This document shows, piece after piece, positions 48,601-58,757 of a DNA stretch of 64,000 nt. The notes beneath the pieces were generated by a model that was given only the letters and a program-made list of their open reading frames with translations, was not told the origin of the DNA and ran no database searches. The position numbers were made by a program, and so were the translations under genes. Position 1 is the stretch's first letter. Every line of letters begins with the position of its first letter. This DNA comes from Branchiostoma lanceolatum (Eukaryota; Chordata; Leptocardii; Amphioxiformes; Branchiostomatidae). Where the stretch lies: positions 4,549,501 through 4,613,500 of the forward strand of contig NC_089723.1 of the NCBI RefSeq assembly GCF_035083965.1, written 5' to 3'.

Positions 48601-51600
48601 ATAAACCATTTCTCTCTGACTCTCTCTCTCATATTCATTGATATTGATTGATTGATTGATTTGTAAATTTATAAAGGGTATGAACATGTAGAAAGTATCT
48701 ATTGTGTCATGGTAACCAAATAGCAGTAAGTAGCGGTCCCGTAAATGGCTCTACCATTCTTCACTACAGATAACCTTCATGTATGTCTATTCGTGTTTCC
48801 AGATCACCATTACTGACAATGACTTGATTGAAAAGTCCAACTTGAACAGACAGTTTCTCTTCAGACCACACCATATACGGGTAAGTGAAATAGGAAGACC
48901 TAAGTAAGGATTACTAAAGCAAATGTCGTCTTTTAGGGTTTGTATGAATAAGACAAATATGACAATTCAGAGCAAAAAGTGTGATTAAACATTATCTTAA
49001 GTAAGAACTTGTTCCATTGTTGAAGGTTAGACATCCAGGTAATAAGACACGCCAAATAGCACTTATTCAAGCAAGTGGATATGATTTTTGAAAAGAACTT
49101 GTTTGATATCCATCATGAGATCTGGAATATGCATTTGTTTGTTTGCCATCCAATAAAATTGTTTTTCTTTCCTTGTTTGTATTTCCTGCAGCAACCCAAG
49201 AGCACCACAGCTGCAGCGTCTGCTTTAGAGATTAACTCAGGTGAGCTTTGGTCTCTCTAGGAGTAGTCTTGTTAGTCATCCTGAATAATGTGTTAAATCA
49301 CAACCTTGAATAAATGAGCACTATTAGAGGAAACTGTGGCATCTGTTATATTACACAATTATTGATGTCATCATACATTATTATTTGTTCAATGTGCACA
49401 ATTCATTGTGATGCCATAGGAAACAATTTCATGAGTCTGTTCCTGTCTTTCTGTTTACAGATCTACACATTGATCCACATCAACATAAAGGTAAGAAAGA
49501 TAGCCTTCAAAAGGTTTAATGTATTAGTCATGAATGGTTCATGAAATAGGACTTTGATAATCTTTGTGTGATGATTTTTCGCAAAATATTTGATGGGTCA
49601 CATTGAATAATCTATATGTATGAATGAATGAATGAATGAATGAATGAATGAATGAATGAATGAAAGGAAAGGAATGAAAACTTTATTACCGTGTCTTGCG
49701 CCATTTTGAGCCCAGCCCGTGCGGGCTTATAAGACACTATATACGTTACATTAATTGCATAAACAAAAGATCAGGAGTACAGAGATGAACATAAACCGCT
49801 AAAAGCAGAATATGCACAGGGTGGAATAAATAAATAAATATATTACATACAAAAGGTGGATGAATTAAGTATCAACTCAAGGTTGGATAATGTAAATTAA
49901 CAGGAATTTCGCAAACAGGAGCATATGTACATAAATGTGTAAATCAAATAACATATATATGTGTGCATTGTTAAACTGAATTTGTGGAACAAACAAAATG
50001 AAATTTTTTATCCCAGATGAAGTAATATTTGTTAATTTATAACGTCATTGATTCATAGTTTAAGTTCTCTAGATGATTTTTGTTTTTCTTCCACCCAGTA
50101 TGTCCTGACACAGAGGAGAAAGTGTACAACGATACGTTCTTTGAGAGCCAGGACCTGTGTGTGAATGCTCTGGATAATGTGGAGGCAAGAAGATACATGG
50201 ACAGGTATGAGCCTCACAATTTGATTAAACCAAATACTTTCTTTTTTTAGTAAAACACCCCTAAGAATAAAAAAAGGAGATTGTGACTGATCATGAAAAT
50301 TGTAGTGAATAATTAAAACAAAGAGAGCAGTTCTGATGATGAAAAATGTATAGCTGTACTGCAAAGTGAAGGAGTAAAAGAACACTTTTGGGAGCTTTGA
50401 AAAGTGGATTGAGGCACATGTTCGAAATAAGATTTGTACTTTTTGATTGGTTCTTTAAAACACAGTGTTTACACTTGGTTGCAGTTACATGACATTGTAT
50501 AATGCAGTCAACTCTGGCATAAGTTTTATGTTCTTATCTTGCATTCATGTTAACCTGCTCACTCTTGTTTTGATAATATCACAATGTATGATTACTGCAT
50601 CGAACAAGTGCTATTCAAGGCTTCGTGAGTTGAACCTAACTAGTACCATCCTACATGTGCTTCATGAAAACATCCTACTTCACACTGTTGTCATCCCTGT
50701 CTTTGTTCCGCCAGTCGATGTGTGAGTAACCAGCGAGCTCTACTGGAGTCAGGCACCATGGGACCAAAGGGCCATGTACAGACCATCGTACCTCATCTCA
50801 CAGAGTCCTACGGCAGCCAGGTAATGCTTGGAGAAAAGTTTCTATTTCATTTAAAGATCTTGGACTTTGAAATTTTCCTCAGGACAAATACTTGAAGATA
50901 TATGCAATACTGTTTAAGAAAAACTTTGTTGTGTTAAAAAGCCATTGTACTATGATTATAAGACCCCCTCAATTCTGTTTCCAAGTATCTAAACATCATC
51001 TGAAAGATCTAACTATCTTTACAAAATCATAACTTTTCAGTGTGTAAAGTTTTTAACTTTAAGCGGCATGAAACCTGCAATCAAGAAACTAATCTGATCA
51101 AGTCCCTGATAGACAAGAGTAAAGCTTGCTACAGATTCATAGATAAGATAAGATGTAGATGTGATGAAATGGTAATTGCAGTTGTCCATGTTACTAGTCT
51201 TAAGATGTATTTACATTATACAATGTTCTTTCCAGAGAGACCCAGTTGACCATGATGTCCCTTACTGCACCCTGAAATCGTTCCCTGCAGTTATAGAACA
51301 CACCATCCAGTGGGCCAGGGACAAGGTAACACACAGCTCAGAAATCTAGCCTAATACATGCACCAAAACTAAGACTCCCTAATGGGAAAAAATGGTAGTG
51401 CACTGTATTTAATGTTGTAAGATACCATTAAAGGAAAAATGTTCATTGTATGATTGGTGATTTTATTCTGTAGTGGGGAGAAAATGGAGTGACAGCGGTA
51501 GGTTTAAGTTCATGGTTGAAACAAAAAGGTAGGCAGGCAGAAGGAAAACAAAAGTTTTGAAGTTCACAGTGAAACACAAAAACAGCAAACATTTCTGCTT

Positions 51601-54600
51601 TAACTGTATCTAACACTCATAACATTTGCAAGGTAGCACCTTGTCACAAACTAGGTAGGTCCTTTGTGAAAATCATAGGTACATGTATTTTTGAATTTAT
51701 GGAAATTGTTTAGATTGAATGATTATTTAACAAGTTAATGACTTGTGGTTGAATCCTTTTACAGTTTGAAAGTATATACAGTCAGAAGCCATCATTATAC
51801 AACAAGTTCTGGTCAACCAATGGCACTCCAGCAGAAATCTTGCAGGTAAGGAAGGACTTTTTCTTGAAGTTTCATTTTTCCTTGATTTTCAATTTAGATG
51901 TTGTACAGGCCTAGTCATCTTTAAATAAAAGAAACATGAAATATTTTGTGCACACTGTGAGCTTGAATTTAAAGTGGCCTGTATGCCCATTTTATGTAGA
52001 GTGTAATCAAGCATTTTTAACCTTCTCCCTGCTGCCTAACTCTGCAACCAATTGGGAATTGGGTGCCAAATGGCTACTTTGGTGTGTTTAAGGTTAATTC
52101 CATGTAGTCTGCAGCCAGACTGCTAAATTTAACGTTGAGCATCATCAATGTTTTTTTTTTTAGAAAGCAGTCATCCTCAATTGAGGTGAAGCATGATGCT
52201 TTTTCAAGTAGCTAGTGGTAGTGCAATGCGGCTTCGCTACGGCTTGCGTTTTTGGCCAAGCACACCGGGTCACCCCTACTCTTCTCAATAAGTGTGTTGG
52301 ATTCTTTTATGTGCAGAGGTTTGACGCTTGAGGCTGATAGTACATAGAATGTAATTGGTGCCCAAATTTAGCGTAAAGAGAAACCAATCTGCTTGAATTT
52401 AACGTAATATGTAGCCCCTGCCTTTAGGAATCTAGCAAAAAGTGTTCACAGTAGCCTTCCACGTAGGCCCCCTTAGAGTCAGTGTTAAGTGGGGGAGTCA
52501 CCATCTCAAATTTCAAACACTTACACAAGGACAGATACATACTTCATATTTTCCCCATACCATTCCCCAGTGGATCACCAGCTTGGCACGGTTGTGACGG
52601 CTCCCACCGTTGAGTCGTTCCGTGCCAGGCTGGAGGCCTGCCCGCCTTTGCCTGGGACCTCCTCCCCACCTACTTTGGCCCTCGTGGGGTCATCTGGGGG
52701 CAACCAAGATGATGATGATGATGATTAAGTGAGTCTGTATTGTTTCAGACCCTGAAGGGAGGAGCCCAGTTAGACGGAGCAGTGCAGTCTGTAAAACTGC
52801 TGAAGAACAGGCCATACAGATGGGCAGACTGTGTCGCTCTGGCGAGAATCAAGTTTGAAAAATATTTTAATCACAAGGTACGAATCTCAGTCTTTTCACA
52901 TGTATTTGATGGTCATAATTCACTGCATAACTTCAGTTTCTCTTTTCCAAAGATTTTTAAAGAATGAAATTAAAATATGCGTCATGCCTAGAATGTTTTG
53001 TTTACTTATGTATAATGTATGTAATGTATTGTCCTTAAATGTTACACTAAATGTAGATGCTCCATCATTTGGCCTTCAGGGTAAATTTCTTTAAGAAGGC
53101 CCTTGAAGATGTCTAAAGATCTTTTTTTCCCTTTTTAGGCAAAGCAACTTCTCCACACATTCCCACTGGACACAGCCATGAAGGACGGAAGTGAGTTGAA
53201 TTTTGTCTTTCTTCCACATCTTCCACAACTACAATATCAACATGTACAGATTCAGAGTGTGATTTAATGATGAAACTCATGTAGACATTGTGTCACCTGT
53301 AGAAGTTGTTGATACTTGATTGATTCTTGATGTATATATTACAATGTTGATTCATGTAAATAGGAAATGGTATAACCTGCATCTGGCATAACACATTATC
53401 TTTGTACATCCTAAGCCCAGCAGTAGGGTTTGGGTTGGCGTTAGGAAGGGCATCCAGCTGTAAAAACTCTTGCTACAAAAAAGGACTTGCACTTGATGAG
53501 GAGTTCTGGGGCTTTCCCATCCATGTGCAAGCACGTCTAACCCCCAGATGATGGGGAACAAAAGACGTTAAATTGGATAGAGAGAGACAGAGAGAGATAC
53601 ATGTAGCTGTGGCTGGCTATATCACGCATAACAACTTGTCATGATCTATCATTCATAAGTACACTATGATAGACTGTATAGCCTGGCAGTACTGTTCATA
53701 CAATCATAATGATGCTCAATGCACATGGTAAATTTGTCTGTGAAATATACATCGCAATGTACATACCAGAATGTCTTCCGTGTTGTAGCCCTTTTCTGGC
53801 AGTCCCCCAAACGACCACCCAAGCCTGTTGATTTCGACCCTGAGGATGAAGTGTGAGTACAAGTTTATACTGACTCTTCTAAAGGTCTTCTGTAGGGACC
53901 TGCATAACCCTTAAGTTGTTAATGAATTTGAACCTAAGAGGAAGCTAAGTCAAAACATGTTCGTTTGACTGTCCCTTTGCTTTATCATACCCCAAAATAG
54001 TTTAGGCATTTACCAGTTGCTTTTTCTTTTTGGATAAAATTTCTCTGATTGAAGAAATACCTTTCGGCATCAGTCTCTGTTTATGTTTGTACAGTTGATT
54101 AAGACTTATATGAATTGCTTGGTAGGAGTTTGTAAAGAAGATAGTATTGTACAATGTCATGTATCTACTGATTGACAATGTTATTTCAGGTTTACCTTAC
54201 ATGTTTTAACTGTACTTGCTTTCTTCTCCTGCAGACACCTTTTGTTTGTCATGAGCTGCTCTCGGCTGCTGGCTGGGCTGTGCAATATTCCAGTCACAGA
54301 TGAGGTTAGTTTCTTCTTCTAATTCAATCTTTTAATGTTGCTAATCACAAAACTGTCTTACAAGTCCTTTCCACCATTCCATGTATATGTACATTTATGT
54401 GCTAAGTATTTTGTATTGTTTTATTTCCTAGGACTTGACCAACGCTGCCCTACTAGAACTCTTGTCCACCATTAAAGTACCAGAGTTCAGACCAAAATCA
54501 AAGGTACATAACAGACTTCTACTTCAATCAGCTTCCATATTTTTACTTTAGATTAATTAGTTTTTTCAGTGTATACATACATGTATATAAGAGAGATAGA

Positions 54601-55400
54601 TTATAAAAAGAAACAGTACAGGGAAAAAACATGAAAGTAGCTGTTGAGGTTAAAGAAGGTGATAATACTTTCCTTTTGAATTCATATTTTTTTCATCCTT
54701 CTTAAGTTCATGTCTCCTTAAACTATGTAGAAACATGGCTATTCATATATAGTAGATTTGGTCTAGTACTATTGCAGTAGTTAATGTTGGAAAACAAATA
54801 TTTAGTAGATGTAGATACAGCCTGTGTGTTTTTGTTGTTTAAGTCTAAGCAAGTCTAGGGCACACCAATAATGGATTTTCCAATCAAGTATCTCGGAAAA
54901 AAAACAAGCATGTCAAAAATAAGCTAAGCCTCCTTTGCACTTTAGGCTGCAGAAAAATGTAGACCACTCAAACTATGTACAAAAGCTCTATTCAGAGTAA
55001 ATGCTCTTCTCTTGAAGTCGTTGCCAGTTGTTGACTATTTGGAAACAACAATACCTTGTTTGTGATGGCTGCAGAGAAATGTTTACTACTTAAATAGGTA
55101 TCTGTTGTAGACGATATAGAGACTGACAAGTCAAGTCAAGTCAGCGAAGAAGCCAAATGTGTGTCAAAAACGAACACTGACTGTTCACTGAATTGTTAAC
55201 CATTTGTTCTAGACAATAGAGACTGAAGAGTCAGTGAAGAAGCCTCCAGTGGGTAGTTAACAGTTTATACTATTTGTTGTAGACAATAGAGACTGATGAG
55301 TCAGCGAAGAAGCCAGACCAGGATGAGTTCTCCGGAGACGAGGTGGAGAGAAGCATCCACAACCTGGGGCAGCTCCTCAAGGAGAGGGACCTCAACTCGA
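39625..55400 (+). CDS. UBA6: UBA6-type ubiquitin-activating enzyme E1 (C-terminal exons not found)
   Basis: E1 enzymes adenylate ubiquitin (UBA6 also FAT10), form a thioester on a Cys and pass it to an E2. Exons: 39625-39772, 40252-40346, 40775-40803, 40966-41060, 41679-41790, 42228-42308, 42671-42793, 43673-43796, 44180-44289, 44643-44705, 44869-44945, 45386-45452, 46337-46480, 47112-47176, 47903-47981, 48255-48332, 48803-48880, 49192-49240, 49461-49490, 50099-50204, 50715-50820, 51236-51325, 51765-51845, 52749-52877, 53139-53190, 53789-53852, 54235-54304, 54432-54503, 55283-55400. Phases agree from ATG 39738, giving about 807 residues. Resemblance is to UBA6 rather than UBA1: [37 protein letters not shown] and [13 protein letters not shown]. 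The nucleotide loop is VGCGAIGCE (exon 48255), [12 protein letters not shown] follows, and the catalytic Cys codon is 51266-51268 (PYCTLKSFP). The C-terminal ~245 residues (end of the adenylation domain and the ubiquitin-fold domain) are absent, although the 55400 donor is good. The start is uncertain; upstream in-frame sequence SKRCRLSSP resembles the UBA1 N-terminal basic segment. Confidence 0.9.
39840..40090 (+). mobile_element. tRNA-headed SINE, family A
   Basis: Contains gatgtccctgtggctcaac, B box ggttcaaatcctgg, and a tRNA-unrelated body (ttcggttggggctgcaccca). It shares the head and layout of 1431-1590 and lies in a UBA6 intron. Confidence 0.7.
43838..44012. repeat. Dispersed repeat, second copy of 35880 family
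   Basis: agtagggagaaaatggactg, cgcggtagttttaagt and aaaccacggcgaacagtttt match the 35880 family. It lies in a UBA6 intron. Confidence 0.7.
45804..46336 (+). pseudogene. Four partial tandem copies of UBA6 exon 13 with acceptor sites
   Basis: Copies begin at 45804, 45928, 46057 and 46190, each after a T-rich tract and CCTAG or CCCAG; the full exon follows at 46337. Each repeats the first ~75-85 exon bases (VEVDSKL, then WLSYTA or WLSYTT, then a GCF segment) and then diverges. They lack the [16 protein letters not shown] half and the real donor. Intron sequence including tattgtattgtactatttcc repeats between them, so the unit (124-147 bp) is the acceptor plus half an exon. They are most likely decoy pseudo-exons. 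Confidence 0.9.
46735..46873 (+). mobile_element. Retroelement 3' tail with (TAC)n
   Basis: Ends gtgtggaaataaaccagtct and then (ACT)n. It resembles other AATAAA-plus-microsatellite ends in this window (34310-34412, 48500-48635). The family is unknown. Confidence 0.45.
47215..47760. repeat. Minisatellite in UBA6 intron
   Basis: About ten irregular units of ccctggtgctgaatgacatt plus cacactgacact, with ccatccctgt, fill this stretch. Units vary from ~35 to 65 bases. It is non-coding. Confidence 0.85.
49617..49800 (-). mobile_element. Retroelement tail, reverse, with (AATG)n
   Basis: An (AATG)n run of ~45 bases is followed by gaaaactttattaccgtgtc. On the minus strand this reads as an AATAAAG end followed by (CATT)n. 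It lies in a UBA6 intron. Confidence 0.5.
51455..51612. repeat. Dispersed repeat, third copy of 35880 family
   Basis: gtggggagaaaatggagtga, agcggtaggtttaag and acatttctgctttaactgta match the family; it is the most diverged copy. It lies in a UBA6 intron. Confidence 0.65.
52490..52735 (+). mobile_element. Probable LINE 3' end with (GAT)n tail
   Basis: The translation [18 protein letters not shown] resembles the C-terminus of LINE reverse transcriptase ORFs. It is followed by a short 3' region and a (GAT)n tail. It sits 14 bases before the acceptor of UBA6 exon 52749. Confidence 0.5.
55111..55255 (+). pseudogene. Two partial upstream copies of the last visible UBA6 exon (acceptor side)
   Basis: Copies start at 55111 (after tctgttgtag) and 55213 (after tttgttctag). 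They repeat the beginning of exon 55283: acaatagagactga, the TCAG region and cgaagaagcc. The second reads [11 protein letters not shown] and runs to a stop after VGS. Neither has a recognisable donor, so both are probably acceptor-bearing relics. Confidence 0.8.
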
Positions 55401-55507
55401 GTGAGTCTGCTTTCCTATTAAACATTGTCTTAGAACGAAGCTCAGCTGTATACAGTATGTAGCAGAACTGATCAAGCTTAGGCCTGCATGTACATGTAGT
55501 TTACTAG

Positions 55508-55880
55508 CATCCACAACCTGAAGAGACACCTCAACTCTAGTCCGTCCTTATTCCTTTTAAGCATTGCCTTAGAATGAAGCTCAGCCATTTACAACGTATG
55601 TAGCTGAACTGATGAAGCTTAGGCCTGCATGTACATGTAATTTGATAGCATTCACAACCTGGAGAAGCTCCTCAAGTAGAGGGACCTCAACTCGAGTGAG
55701 TCTGCTTTCCTATTAAGCCTTGCATTAGAATGAAGCTCAGCCATATATGAAGCTTAGGCCTGTATGTACATGTAGTTTACTAGCATCCATAATCTGGGGC
55801 AGCTTCTCAAGGAGAGGGACCTCAACTCTAGTCAGTCCTCATTCCTTTAGATGTATTGCCTTAGAATGAAACTAAATCTT
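55508..55880 (+). pseudogene. Three partial downstream copies of the last visible UBA6 exon (donor side)
   Basis: Units start at 55508, 55649 and 55784 and match the real exon from 55354 (catccacaacctgg) through its donor and ~100 bases of intron. The second retains CTCGA/gtgagt but has an in-frame TAG after CTCAAG. The spacing is 154, 141 and 135 bp. All are degenerate and probably not spliced. Confidence 0.8.
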
Positions 55881-55911
55881 AGAACCACACATGTAGCTGA
55901 ACTGATCGAGG

Positions 55912-56175
55912 TAGGCCTACATCTGTATCTGTATAGCCGATATAACCACCCTTGGCGTAATACCCCAGCTTCTGTATCTGTATAACACTGGTATAACCAC
56001 CCTTCGGCATAACACCAGCTTCTGTATCTACATGTATGTAGCCGATATAACTGCCCTTCGGCGTAACACAGGCCAGCTTCTGTATCTGTATACCCGGTAT
56101 AACCGCCCTTCGGCGTAACACACCAGCTTCTGTGTCTGTATACCCGGTATAACCGTCCTTCGGCGTAACACACCA
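55912..56175. repeat. Minisatellite, ~5 units of 50-63 bp
   Basis: Units contain ggtataaccgcccttcggcg and taacacaccagcttctgtat, plus ctgtat. A lone unit occurs at 7665-7730, 48 kb away. The minus-strand ORFs across it are repeat artefacts. Confidence 0.85.
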
Positions 56176-57029
56176 GCGCACATAAACTTAGGATTCTTTA
56201 CTTTTTCCTACATCTTGTATGTTATGGGCAGTTAGAACCTGTAAAACAAACATCACAGGAAAATGTTTGAAATCACTAAGCAATCTGAGCCAAACCTCAT
56301 AGATAGATGGCTGCACCTGTGGTGGTAACTAATATTAGCCTATTTTCCCCATTGACAAAGAAATTAATAACTGCAAACTGTCTTGTTTGCCATTACATGC
56401 AAGTCAACTCAATGTTTCATTTTGTTTTGACCAAAAAACGAAGTACTGTAAATCTATTTAATGTTGCGGTGCGGTTAATTGGTAATTTCAGTGGTTTGGG
56501 GAAAAGTGAGTATTCACTGTTTTCAATTTGACAGTGGGAAAAAACATTACTGTCAAAAATGTTGAATTAGTGATTACATATTCGCAATTATGAAACTTTA
56601 GCCGTTGACTATTATAATGATAGTATATAGTGACCGTTAAAGTAGTGTATGGGAACAAGCAAGCTGTGTTTAAATCAATGGCTGTATCCAGAAAAATTAG
56701 TCTCACACACACATTCACAACATGGAGAAGGAATCCCTTTGATACCCCTCCCCTGTCCTACATGTATGCCAGGTATTTCCTCTCAAGGACTTAGACCTTG
56801 GATATAAAAGAGATGCCGCTGGGAAGTGGTATGATTAATTTCTAGACGTTTTGCCAAAGTGTTGAATATTATGAATGATCATTATATAAAGCTAAATTGA
56901 AAGGTCATTGAACCATGAATCGTACCGCCCTTTCTGTAAACCAGTACAAGTCAGGTATATGATATCATTATACCAACAATGTTTTTGAAAATATTATCTA
57001 ATACTAGTAGAAGACACATTATTGCATTT

Positions 57030-58680
57030 TTCATAATTTTTCAACAAAAAAGAAATTCATGGTTCATAATGAGTACAGTATGTCATAGAGCATGTGCCAA
57101 TTTGAAAGTTCTTTTTTTAGTAAGATTGTCCATGGTCAGCCCTTCTCAAAATGGGAATTTTATGTCTTACTAATAAGTAAGGCCACACCACTTTAATTTG
57201 TTGCTTTTCATATTGTAATTCTTGATTTGTTAACGGTAACTTAATGTTAGCTACTTTAACGGTCACTAGTCAACCGCTAAAATTTCATCATTGCAAATAG
57301 TTGATTACTAACATTTGAGACAGCGATGTTTGTTCCCACCGTTAAGATTTAATGCTGTGAACTACTAGTACTCCCTTTCCCCCAACCACTAAAATTAACA
57401 AATGTATGCCTTCGTGCACTAAACTTTATAAAATTCATGTTTTTCCCCCTGCCCTCTGCTTTTATCATGCTGGCTTGATATATTTTCACCCAAAAGAGAA
57501 GAAAAAAACTAACTTAAAGGTACCCCCTCTCACAAATTTGTCTTAAGACAGACAGACAGACCCAAAACAATATCTCCTTTTTTCATGGAGATGATAAAGT
57601 ATTAAAATAGTATTATGATACATTTTATTAAACAAAACTCAGGTGTTACATGAAAACATGTTAACACATGGGCCAATCCTATTTAAAAAATTATTTGGAA
57701 ATGCGGTGCAGCCCAGATTCCGACCGTCAGAAACATGCAATGTATAAAATGTATATGTAAGCAGCTCTAATAAGATAATTTGTTTTTACATTTTTATCTA
57801 TTTTATTGCATTTTTCATAATTTTCCCCAAAAAAATTCATGGTTCATATTAAATGATATTGGTACAGTATGAGCTGAGTGTATGCCAATGTTCTTATTTA
57901 GTAAGATTGTCCATAGCCAGCCCTTCTCAAAATGGGAAATTCATGTACGAGTGATGCCACACCACTTTTGATTAACGTATAGCTTTGCACATTTCGAAAA
58001 TAAATATTATGCTTAACAGTTACTGGAAAACGTGACAAATTTAAAACAAATCCTTAAAGTTCCTGTCATAAACGAAGTTATACTGTGTACATAGTAATTG
58101 AGTCCTATTGTACGAAACACTGGAATTATAGATCATGCAAATTAAGTCTCAATTTGCATGATTTGTATCTCATTGTGTATTATTTTATATACCTCTGTCT
58201 ACATGTACATGTAAGCTACCTGCATACCGAATATCATGGAAATCTATTATTCCTTAGTTCAGTTATCCTCAGAGTCCTTGGAAGATTTTAATGCCCCTGC
58301 AGTTCCTGGGTAAGCTGTTAGGGTGCCCAATCCTACCCCACTTCTTCCTTCAATACATCACAAGCTACATGTATCTGCCAAGACCAAAGCACATCCAGGC
58401 CAAAAGATAATAAAAAACTAGGGAACCCCCCCTCCCGGCCGTCCCACGAACGCAAAGACACACACGCACGCGCACACACAGACAGACAGACACACCCAAA
58501 ACATTATCAGATCTCCATTTTTCGTGAAGATGATATTAGGTACAAAATGTTACATTGTACATACAAAAACATGTGTTACAGGAAAACATGTTTAACACAT
58601 GGGCCAATCCCATTAAGAAAATTCTAGGGCAAGCGGCTCAGACCCCGACAGTAGGAAAAATGCAATGTATAAAATGTTTA
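57030..58680. repeat. Two interleaved direct-repeat pairs upstream of LRR-Ulp1 gene
   Basis: 57030-57200 matches 57808-57975 (taagattgtccat, cagcccttctcaaaatggga). 57650-57755 matches 58580-58680 (acacatgggccaatcc, atgcaatgtataaaatgt). The second unit ends ~80 bases before the start codon. Confidence 0.8.
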
Positions 58681-58757
58681 ATGAATGAAGACGTCATATG
58701 TTGGGCTAGTCAATAAGGCCCGATTATACATCTTACAGTGACGGACAAATCGGTACG

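Larger units (their letters stand above)
55401..58757. other. Region between last visible UBA6 exon and LRR-Ulp1 gene
   Basis: No UBA6 coding exon was found here despite looking for the adenylation-domain C-terminus. The region has partial exon copies (55508-55880), a minisatellite (55912-56175) and AT-rich DNA. Two pairs of direct repeats follow: 57030-57200 with 57808-57975, and 57650-57755 with 58580-58680. A dispersed-repeat tail at ~58430-58545 contains CACACAGACAGACA. The promoter of the LRR gene must be near 58700. Confidence 0.6.

Noticed and set aside
52489-52728. 79-codon ORF ending DDDDDD as a UBA6 exon
   Set aside because: The frame and sequence do not fit UBA6; it looks like a LINE 3' end with a (GAT)n tail, and the real exon starts at 52749.
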